Positions 7,901 through 12,347 of a DNA stretch of 15,611 nucleotides are shown here, one piece after another. Both the position numbers and the translations under genes were made by a program. Within the stretch, counting starts at the first letter, position 1. Every line of letters begins with the position of its first letter. Below the pieces are notes generated by a model that saw only the letters and a list, made by a program, of their open reading frames with translations, was not told the DNA's origin and searched no databases. The stretch comes from Candidatus Omnitrophota bacterium (GTDB lineage Bacteria; Omnitrophota; Gorgyraeia; Gorgyraeales; Gorgyraeaceae), in NCBI GenBank assembly GCA_013202925.1, contig JABMRA010000122.1, forward strand, positions 1 to 15,611, written 5' to 3'.

Positions 7901-10026
7901 ATGGCCTCGGAATCAGAATTGTAAAGGATGTAATCAACGCAGTAGATGCCGGGGGTATTTAAAGCTATGCTTGATTCGTAGGTGGTGGTGTCCGAGGATT
8001 TCTTTTCCAGCACAGTGTTATCCGGCGACTTCAGGAGCATTTCTATCTTCTCAAAATCCTTTTGCACATCGATTGATTTTTTGAGGCCTGTGCCTTTTTT
8101 ATATTCCGGCAACACCTTGCTGGATTTTGACCACCTGAGGAGATCTCTTATCAGGTTAATCTCTGAAGCGGATGCCTGGCCGTTTGAATACCCCCAGTCA
8201 GAATAGATAGAGGCAACAATGACCATGCCATTGCCGAAATCGTACAAAAGCATTGCTGGCATAAGATTCTTTGTCCTCCTGAGAAGGATCTCTGCACCTT
8301 CAGGATAAGCGGTGAAATAACCATCGATCTTTAAATCCGGGTATAGTTCGTTCTGCGATGAGAGGATCTGGTGGAAATTCTCAATGTATGCTGCCATTGA
8401 GTGACATGATACATCTTCCTGCCAGCCGTAGCCTTTGAGGCTGGCGGGCGGAAGTGCATTAAAGTCATACCCATGCTGCTGGGATAAACATACAAGGGTG
8501 CCTCCATTTTTTACGAATTCGGAGAGTTTTTTTCTGAAGATTACCGAATGGGAAAGGCCTGAGAGGCCGCCGGAAGGGATAAAAAGGATCTTTTGTTCAT
8601 TTAATATGGACGGGTTGAATGTATGGTCTACAATGCGGACAGGCTCTCCGACTTTTTCTATTATAAGCTTCGTAAGTTCATTGTAATAGCCGTTGGCCAG
8701 GATAGCGATGTCAGGACATTCCAGGTATTCCTTCGAGGCATTGGTATAATTTTGGTTCAGGGAGTTGTTTTTTTCGGTCAGCAGATCATCCCAATCACCA
8801 ATAATGGCCTGCTCGCCTCTGCCATTTTCTATTTCTTCCTGGGCCTTTTCAAAAGAGACCAGCGCCTCCCAGGATTTCAATAGATACGCCTTATTCTTTC
8901 TCGCTGCAATGCGCAGGTAGAGGTCAAAGAACTCGCGAGGATTTATTTCAATGCCTTTTGCAAAGGTTACGACATCGAACGTGTCATCAGGATGGTCAAT
9001 GCCGGGGCCTGACAGGAATGAGATCAGGCTTTTATTTCTGTAAGGCTTGAAGCGCTTGAAAAAACTGCTCTCATCGCCTTTTTCCAGCTTATCAAGCAAT
9101 GCCGCGATAATCAGCTCGCTATTGCAAAAACCAAAATGATCCAGGCCAATAAAGTATTCGTATCCTATATCATCCCTTCCTTCGATCGCGGGGCTCCAGT
9201 TGCCAACCACCCAGTCCTCGTCTCCGATTGCGATAAAGGTCTTTATGCGCGGGTCAGGACCGAGGCCTTCTATGCTTTTCAAAAAAATGCTTTCTGGCCT
9301 AAGCTCTTTTCGCAGGATCTCTGATTCCATTCTGCCTCCGGGGATCCAGACCTTTTCTTCTAAAAATTCCAGGGCGTATTCATAGGCAACCATGCTCTGC
9401 GTAAATACTGAAGGGATGATTTGCGCGGCTTGCTTGATGTTGGCGACTAGGCTTGTGGAGCCGTTGTTGGGAGGCGCGAGTTCGATGACAGTGTCTATGT
9501 TGTTTCCGTAAGACACCGCCCCCTGCGAGCGAGAATACGAAGTTACTGCAAGTCCGCCAGTGGAATGGGTAACAACATCCACCTTTTTGTAATCGCGGCC
9601 AGGCAGGTTTTTATTCAGAAAATCAAGTCCTTGTATAATAGAAGTGCCGACGTCGTCTCCGAGATCCCGCACGCCATAACCCCACGAATCTCCAACACAG
9701 GGCGCGTCTAGTTTGTGGTCGCCGTCAGTATCAACAGGATTGCCGCGCATATCCACGACTATCACGTCATAGCCGTTTTCCCTAAACTTGGTTACGTAGC
9801 TATCCTCTCCTTCCTGCCAGACCGAGCCATTCGAATTAAATCCGTGCACCAATAATACCGGCTTTTCCTTAACTTCGCCTGTGGTGCTTTCATACACGTA
9901 TACGTTTATCTTTGCGCCCTTTGTGCTCTGCAGCGTTTCAAATTTCTCTGCGCCTGACTGCGCCCACACGCTGACCGCAGAAAACAATAGAGAAAAAGAC
10001 ACCGCAAAGATCATAAATCTTTTCAT
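1945..10026 (-). CDS. Giant exported multidomain protein: lipase-like hydrolase, PPC repeats, PKD domains, CFI-box C-terminus
   Basis: About 2,693 residues from the ATG at 10026. This start is preferred because it opens a textbook signal peptide (MKRFMIF through SVWA, cleavage near residue 22); an in-frame TTG at 10062 would add 12 residues read partly from a palindrome half. No Shine-Dalgarno precedes either, so coupling to the upstream gene is likely. An alpha/beta-hydrolase follows (about 55-320): LLVHGFNSNG, nucleophile S155 in THSTGG, acid D269 or D271, H297 in GLDHFG. Next come a glutamine-amidotransferase-like segment (435-630), Ig/CARDB-like domains, two carboxypeptidase-regulatory-like units (994-1150), three PPC-like repeats with EPN motifs (1171-1520), more Ig-like domains, a cadherin/Ig-like domain (1991-2085), four PKD domains with WDF(D/N/E)G(D/K)G (2083-2440), a ZU5-like region, and a CFI box (NCFIATAAFG, 2620) at the tail. 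Likely periplasmic or surface-bound; substrate unknown. Positions are approximate. Confidence 0.9.
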   Translation of the reverse strand: MKRFMIFAVSFSLLFSAVSVWAQSGAEKFETLQSTKGAKINVYVYESTTGEVKEKPVLLVHGFNSNGSVWQEGEDSYVTKFRENGYDVIVVDMRGNPVDTDGDHKLDAPCVGDSWGYGVRDLGDDVGTSIIQGLDFLNKNLPGRDYKKVDVVTHSTGGLAVTSYSRSQGAVSYGNNIDTVIELAPPNNGSTSLVANIKQAAQIIPSVFTQSMVAYEYALEFLEEKVWIPGGRMESEILRKELRPESIFLKSIEGLGPDPRIKTFIAIGDEDWVVGNWSPAIEGRDDIGYEYFIGLDHFGFCNSELIIAALLDKLEKGDESSFFKRFKPYRNKSLISFLSGPGIDHPDDTFDVVTFAKGIEINPREFFDLYLRIAARKNKAYLLKSWEALVSFEKAQEEIENGRGEQAIIGDWDDLLTEKNNSLNQNYTNASKEYLECPDIAILANGYYNELTKLIIEKVGEPVRIVDHTFNPSILNEQKILFIPSGGLSGLSHSVIFRKKLSEFVKNGGTLVCLSQQHGYDFNALPPASLKGYGWQEDVSCHSMAAYIENFHQILSSQNELYPDLKIDGYFTAYPEGAEILLRRTKNLMPAMLLYDFGNGMVIVASIYSDWGYSNGQASASEINLIRDLLRWSKSSKVLPEYKKGTGLKKSIDVQKDFEKIEMLLKSPDNTVLEKKSSDTTTYESSIALNTPGIYCVDYILYNSDSEAIQPQAEGFYFSFSMPPEGSVPDPDFTFNITSDSENYTTGAGAAFTFHIKNNTSQDETVKCKALFSHHETKFTESINVPAKTQVDFDKKIVITRTDRLKADFYSSGNSFLGSAERGVSVFEPSVDVDLAAERMQYLPQQKVSITSSVRNASKAGAGLFLVLNIIDLKGEQVYYKTKSLKLSEGEDSLWNHDFVIPEDATRGIYRIKLNAYSDSKLVGSKTVNIDVPGPLLCEEEDIPKDFFELLNIELTKSSYKPGESVLAKIIINNKDEEIDAAVLDIRVLSSVETGSLSGTVKDERGTPIKGAFVNTCYANSDGKYKLEKIGKGRHVMNIRAAGYDRLSKEIDILGGDNDIDFTLMASRYGDLSGALEDSIGSRLTLEPVSAVSSDACTRYSLVSTEAKFEFKHVPVGSYTLKIEPEGILESVQIKEGENEIVLDMLEQYHQAGSSSSDPPWQGVEKSSASSELEPNNDFDSATAIDPGATMHGKMDNFGDQDYFKLSADSASILNISVKDVESGFSPHITIYNSKKWWCGATAALSGREIEYSLELAEGDTYYILLKDRYNTFSSQEMYSLEVNLVAGTDQYEPNPDFDSAKAIDIRKEIEATMFPTGDDDYFAIDIEKKGIFYSRMQNVPEGLRPSFKIYDSSRKLIWQKGGSSGEKIAIEIEIREPGRYYLLVKDWYSSFSSVEPYSFVSYFIETPDEHEPNNEKDEANPIDFGKAYFATIATNGDSDFYKLSIPDAGKIIISMNDVPSNISPYIKLYKESWESWIASTAGPAGEDIAMQFDVENPSNYFIEIEDRYNSETSLLRYRLLTVYIPDDEYAPGDSAIFKQEINVSDVQDTEIIDIRIPGIHDIGKYYLQAVLKSSNPKKNAQAVERFYVSDLDNFVEPVPSPEIELLCLEDENSVFTAGENAYFRFKAKNKGDAGGALLIDFKVRGLTSQALAEFLEPGVEKELQFEFLFPVDSEDGPHEAEYTFGGEKHTVNFKVSGVKVEIGAEFKDSILKLKVKNNGLTKDAGLFAEVRCGDFEEKKDFILADSNDLAFNIPEASGQDKIYYGIYFSSGKGLYLSSFLLGDAEIEDVLIKVVEVGCDKDTYADGEDVILKWKVDSQDDLSMRLIADLIRPDSSSAQIIDEDVDLDRGMNLLEKGIKPEFTVPGVYRILYRFIHNESVAVQGSIFFDVGEEVRIQLRLDKRQYMEDEIVKLTACIFSSFALKGNLKFFLDKKVVETREIDLDGYKEFNFSLESSEVGQHRAYCSLLYNDKIVDSNRESFTVSKKPKPNHSPVLFTIGGKAVVAGELLEFSVDAADIDGDALTYSAEGMPDAASFDSEKRRFSWRPGYGQPGVYFVTFNVSDGKASASERVKIIVKKTLPQSPQAKALAEPLKGMAPLEVDFNSQSVDRDGNIVKYEWDFDGKGVYDFNSLESGKAVFVYTGEGDFPAALRVTDNEGQTDIHIVNIDVERNPGAPLVFLEANPLKGIAPRKVYFKSIVSSLADICRYEWDFNGDGVFEACSSESGEVVKLYGTPGTYNAEFRVTSSEGLSASETVSVEISDPLVLSVEPIVSDYKGNVPVEVDFDAIIDSENPIQKYQWDFEGDGVFDFTSTSSAETRYTYFKPGAYTPILRVTDENNISRGARKEIRFGILAADNIKKGKMTAKSRKGKAPFTVGFSFDSESDGANARYFWDFEGDGLCDLVSVLPEAEHTYYDSGVYVAEVNVETGDDFIRQCREMIYVTNGKKNAGQSYALNNSELRRKKSVCRDKLYRIELSDRTCLILPAGILEADDEVDIKKLEEHEIYKMKDLEENIAPAGEYREYKFGNHKSGFNKEMTISIPYIDENGDGFIDDKNIDELTLDAYWFDEAGEEWKLVSDALIFPKENLVTIKTNHFSIFGITGIQIESDGDPEPNPASTNCFIATAAFGTSMAEEVQVLCKFRDEHLLKSEIGRRLVCLYYRHSPPIARFIRDKPLLKSLIRTLLKNALHFSQ

Positions 10027-10048
10027 GACGCAGGGGAGGGGTGATTTT

Positions 10049-10062
10049 AAAATTCCATACAA
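10049..10062. repeat. Half palindrome at the giant gene's start
   Basis: On the minus strand this reads TTGTATGGAATTTT. It matches, over 13 nt, one arm of the complete 29-nt palindrome at 10719-10747 in the upstream gene. It lies between the lipoprotein stop (10067) and the giant gene's ATG (10026) and creates the possible TTG start. Confidence 0.6.
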
Positions 10063-10066
10063 GGAC

Positions 10067-10819
10067 TTATTGGATTAATTTTTTAAGGTTGGATTTTCCG
10101 TAGTCCTGTGTCCAGAGAATGCCGTCCTTAAGGATTATCCTCTTTTTATTCTTGTCGGATTGGTCAGATATTATTGCTCTATTTATTGGATCGAAGGGTT
10201 TTCTTGTGGAGATTTTATCTGTATCCTTTTTAATGCTTTTATCGCTTCCGTCTGGTTTCGTTGTCCAGTATCTTAAGGCCAGACTGTTTATCCCGTGGGC
10301 ATGATGCCTGGTTATTTCTTCACAGAAAACAATCCTGCCGTCCGTGGTCCAGGATGGCGAATGAACGTCTATCTTAAAAAAGTTCCTCCATTTGCGTTTT
10401 CTGAAAAATCTTGCGATCTTGTTTGTGGGCGAGCGGTCTTTGTGGGTGATTTTTCGCAGATTTTTGCCGTCTATATCCACTACCCAGATGTCTGTATTTC
10501 CTGTGGGAGTTGTCGCGCTAAAGGCCACCTTGTTCTCATCCGGCGAAAGTTCAAAATCCACAACCTTTGCTGTGCCTAGCAAGTTAACTCCTCGCTCCGC
10601 TCGTCGTAACTTGTTCATGGGGCTTCGCCCCTCTGACGTTCCAAAATGCTCCTTTTCGTCGCATTTTTCCACTGTCACCCCATCGGAAGGGTGCCTGCAC
10701 CCTTCCGAACCTACCCAGTTGTATGGAATTTTTGAAATTCCATACAATGAATCCCTGCCCTGTGTACAGCCGCCAATGAGCATGCAAAGAATAACAAACC
10801 AAATCTTTGTCCTTAGCAT
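10067..10819 (-). CDS. Lipoprotein with short TolB-like beta-propeller and palindrome-encoded linker
   Basis: A 250-residue protein with a lipoprotein signal peptide: basic start, hydrophobic stretch, and the lipobox LIGGC with C18 as the expected lipidated residue. Residues about 84-250 look like a few TolB/WD-type propeller blades: VVDFELSPDENKVAFSA followed by DIWVVDIDGKNLRKITH, then HSPSWTTDGRIVFCEE and YWTTKPDGSDKSI. Full TolB has more blades plus an N-terminal domain, so this is not TolB itself. Residues 25-80, directly after the lipobox, are encoded by five consecutive hairpins (10580-10747) and probably form a disordered tether. The ATG lies 18 nt after the XRE gene; the stop is 40 nt from the giant gene's ATG. 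A role as membrane-anchored partner of the giant exported protein is inferred from the operon only. Confidence 0.8.
   Translation of the reverse strand: MLRTKIWFVILCMLIGGCTQGRDSLYGISKIPYNWVGSEGCRHPSDGVTVEKCDEKEHFGTSEGRSPMNKLRRAERGVNLLGTAKVVDFELSPDENKVAFSATTPTGNTDIWVVDIDGKNLRKITHKDRSPTNKIARFFRKRKWRNFFKIDVHSPSWTTDGRIVFCEEITRHHAHGINSLALRYWTTKPDGSDKSIKKDTDKISTRKPFDPINRAIISDQSDKNKKRIILKDGILWTQDYGKSNLKKLIQ
10580..10747. repeat. Five palindromes in frame inside the lipoprotein gene
   Basis: In order: CAAGTTA/TAACTTG arms at 10580-10586 and 10607-10613; GGGGC-TTC-GCCCC at 10619-10631; AAAATGC/GCATTTT at 10643-10649 and 10661-10667 around the loop TCCTTTTCGTC; a perfect 12-bp stem at 10683-10694/10697-10708 (TCGGAAGGGTGC); and a perfect 13-bp stem at 10719-10731/10735-10747 (TTGTATGGAATTT). 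Together they encode residues 25-80. The AAAATGC/GCATTTT arms equal those of the intergenic palindromes. Confidence 0.85.
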
Positions 10820-10837
10820 ATAGCGCTAAACCTTCGG

Positions 10838-11188
10838 CTACCTTTTGCCTTTTTTGTATCTCTTATGTAATGCGTGGAGCAATGTGGAATAGATATCGAT
10901 ATTGGCAGGGTCGCTTTCGCTTACAATATTAATCAGCCTCTTCCTTTTGTAATCATAAGACCCTGCCTTCCTCTCATCCACCAGGAGTTCGTAAACATCT
11001 ACCCCAAGGGCCTCCGCAATCTTACAGATTATAATTAAGGTGGGCAGCTTGTTGGCGCTTTCTATCCGACTTATGTAAGTTGCGTGGACATTTACTTCCT
11101 CTGCCAAACGCTCCTGCGTCCATCCCCTGGAATTCCGAAGCGTCCTGATTTTATTAGCTAATATGTTTTTAATGTCTTTTAGGCTCAT
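10838..11188 (-). CDS. XRE-family helix-turn-helix regulator
   Basis: A 116-residue protein with a Cro/C1-type helix-turn-helix at about 13-67: KIRTLRNSRGWTQERLAEEV, then HATYISRIESANKLPTLIII, then CKIAEALGVDVYELL. The remaining 45 residues (DERKAGSYDYKRKR through ALHKRYKKGKR) are basic and of no recognised family. The ATG is preceded by GGAAGGAAG at good spacing. The gene is first in a minus-strand series with the lipoprotein and the giant protein. An imperfect inverted repeat lies upstream at 11234-11265. Autoregulation or control of the downstream pair is plausible but inferred. Confidence 0.9.
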   Translation of the reverse strand: MSLKDIKNILANKIRTLRNSRGWTQERLAEEVNVHATYISRIESANKLPTLIIICKIAEALGVDVYELLVDERKAGSYDYKRKRLINIVSESDPANIDIYSTLLHALHKRYKKGKR

Positions 11189-11202
11189 AAATACTTCCTT
11201 CC

Positions 11203-11231
11203 ATTATATGATTGGTTGATTGCCAGGTAAA
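11203..11231 (-). promoter_or_regulatory. Candidate promoter of the XRE-lipoprotein-giant operon
   Basis: On the minus strand TTTACC (11226-11231) and TATAAT (11203-11208) are 17 nt apart. The TATAAT ends 14 nt before the ATG, so the leader would be only a few nucleotides. The same TATAATGG string precedes rluD. Weak -35 match; low certainty. Confidence 0.35.
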
Positions 11232-11233
11232 TA

Positions 11234-11265
11234 GACCGATAGTCACATTATCCTGACTGTCGGTC
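11234..11265. promoter_or_regulatory. Inverted repeat upstream of the XRE gene, possible operator
   Basis: Arms GACCGATAGTCA (11234-11245) and TGACTGTCGGTC (11254-11265) match at 11 of 12 positions with an 8-nt spacer. The repeat ends just upstream of the candidate -35 box. It differs in sequence from the dispersed palindromes and lacks a T-tract, so a binding site for the XRE protein is a better guess than a terminator. Confidence 0.45.
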
Positions 11266-11306
11266 ATATTTTTCGATTATTGTGCTAAAAAGAAACTTTG
11301 GAAGGG

Positions 11307-11347
11307 AATGCTTGACATTTTAGTCATTGACTAAAATGTCAAGCATT
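11307..11347. terminator. Palindrome copy 4
   Basis: A perfect palindrome with 20-bp arms (11307-11326 and 11328-11347) and a central T. Compared with copy 3, the arm has GCTTGACATTTTAG instead of GCTTTACACTTTAG, and both changes are matched in the opposite arm. It truncates the transposase remnant to its right, donating the residues KCLTF and a TAG stop (11331-11333). It could stop transcripts arriving from mlaE. Confidence 0.75.
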
Positions 11348-11462
11348 TGTGAGGTATGAGTGCGTAGGCCTGGAATAGTTTTCCCATTGCCTTATCTAAA
11401 TTTGATTTGGTAAGCTTTATTAATAAATGGATGTGGTTTAACATCAGGACAAAGCTGAATAC
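11331..11462 (-). pseudogene. Remnant of a REP-associated tyrosine (Y1/HUH, IS200-like) transposase
   Basis: A 43-codon stretch with no internal stop. It reads VFSFVLMLNHIHLLI, then KLTKSNLDKAMGKLFQAYA and a short tail. This matches the core of Y1_Tnp/RAYT proteins as I know them: (A/Y)xVLMPNHxHLLI followed by ExNLSxxMxxLNxxYxxxxN. The NHIHLL segment is the metal-binding HUH motif. The catalytic tyrosine helix and both termini are missing. The right end touches the GC-rich palindrome (11464-11506); the left end runs into palindrome copy 4, which provides the last residues and the stop. It is a decayed fragment without activity. RAYT enzymes mobilise REP palindromes, so the position between two palindromes is meaningful. 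Confidence 0.8.
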
Positions 11463-11463
11463 G

Positions 11464-11506
11464 TTGACAACTCCCTATCCGCCTGAGGCGGATGGGGAGT
11501 TGTCAA
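11464..11506. terminator. GC-rich palindrome at the end of mlaE
   Basis: Arms 11464-11484 and 11486-11506 match at 20 of 21 positions around a central G. The inner module TCCGCC-TGA-GGCGGA is enclosed by TTGACAACTCCC-type outer arms. The mlaE stop codon (TGA, 11503-11505) is inside it. The length, 43 nt, equals that of the AT-rich palindromes. No long T-tract follows, so terminator function is plausible but less secure. Confidence 0.65.
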
Positions 11507-12297
11507 GGGAACATGAAGTAGAACAGGACGGTGAAGAGGCAGTCTGAGGCTATGATAAGGATAAAGGACGTGACGACAGACAAGGTCGTGGCCTTACCCA
11601 CTCCTTCCGCGCCGCCCTCTGTGCGGAAACCTTCGTAGCATGCGATGATGGCGATGATAGCTGCGAATACGAAGGCCTTGAAAAGACCTGTGAACAGGTC
11701 TTTGAATTGCAGGGGATCGAATGTCATTTTTATATATATGGTATGGCCGATGAGCAGCTTGTATACGCCTACGAGATAGCCGCCTACCATTCCTATGAAA
11801 TTCGCATAGATGGTCAAAAGCGGCAGCATAATGCAGAGCGCCAGGAACCTGGGCACAACAAGATATTTTATGGGGTTGGCTGCCATTGTCTCGAGCGCGT
11901 CGATCTGCTCAGTGACCTTCATGGTGCCGAGCTCAGCTGTAATGCTGGCGCCAACGCGGCCTGCCACTATAAGGGCTGTCAGGACCGGGCCCAACTCCCT
12001 TACCACGGAAAGCGACACAAGGCTGGGTATATAGATATTGGCATTCATCTTGGTAAGCTGATAAGCGCTCTGAAGCGCCAAGACCATTCCCGTGAAGAGT
12101 GAGACCAAAAACACTATAGGCAAACTCAATACGCCTACGTTATACATCTGTTCAAAGAGCTCTTTTCTTTTCAGGGGCGGGACAAATATCTGAAATATCG
12201 TGCCACAAAGGAGATGGAATACGCCGCCTACGTAAACGAAGAAGTTCAATGTCTTCTGGCCCAGATGCTGCATAAAAGCCTTAGTTCTGCGTTCCAT
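11503..12297 (-). CDS. mlaE: MlaE-family ABC transporter permease (phospholipid/MCE transport)
   Basis: A 264-residue inner-membrane permease of the MlaE/YrbE family, the normal length. These proteins, with an MlaF-type ATPase and an MlaD-type MCE ring, move phospholipids between inner and outer membranes. The family signature is clear in RELGPVLTALIVAGRVGAS and the following ITAELGTMKVTEQIDALE, near residues 98-135. About five hydrophobic segments are visible, for example LPIVFLVSLFTGMVLAL and FVFAAIIAIIACYEGF. The start is supported by GGAGGC 5 nt upstream, lodged between palindrome copy 5 and the ATG. No mlaF or mlaD gene follows: downstream come a palindrome, a transposase remnant and an XRE regulator. 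Its partners must be encoded elsewhere, or they were separated by rearrangement. Confidence 0.93.
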   Translation of the reverse strand: MERRTKAFMQHLGQKTLNFFVYVGGVFHLLCGTIFQIFVPPLKRKELFEQMYNVGVLSLPIVFLVSLFTGMVLALQSAYQLTKMNANIYIPSLVSLSVVRELGPVLTALIVAGRVGASITAELGTMKVTEQIDALETMAANPIKYLVVPRFLALCIMLPLLTIYANFIGMVGGYLVGVYKLLIGHTIYIKMTFDPLQFKDLFTGLFKAFVFAAIIAIIACYEGFRTEGGAEGVGKATTLSVVTSFILIIASDCLFTVLFYFMFP

Positions 12298-12307
12298 TTT
12301 GCCTCCG

Positions 12308-12347
12308 AAAATGCTTTACATCCGCCTAGGCGGATGTAAAGCATTTT
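12308..12347. terminator. Palindrome copy 5, hybrid type, between thrC and mlaE
   Basis: A perfect 40-nt palindrome (arms 12308-12327 and 12328-12347). The outer arms AAAATGCTTTACA/TGTAAAGCATTTT equal those of copy 3, but the centre is TCCGCCTAGGCGGA instead of TTTAGTCATTGACTAAA. Read on the minus strand it follows the thrC TAA directly and ends in TTTT, as a terminator would. The mlaE ribosome-binding site starts right after it. Confidence 0.8.

Larger units (their letters stand above)
11189..11502. other. 314-nt intergenic region made of palindromes and a transposase relic
   Basis: From the XRE start rightward: a candidate promoter, the inverted repeat 11234-11265, palindrome copy 4, the Y1 transposase remnant and the GC-rich palindrome. 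About 40 nt between 11266 and 11306 show no recognisable feature. No intact gene is present. Confidence 0.7.

Noticed and set aside
8421..8443. Hairpin CCAGCC/GGCTGG inside the giant gene as another inserted element
   Set aside because: A six-base stem over an unremarkable protein segment in a gene of this length is expected by chance; no shared module.
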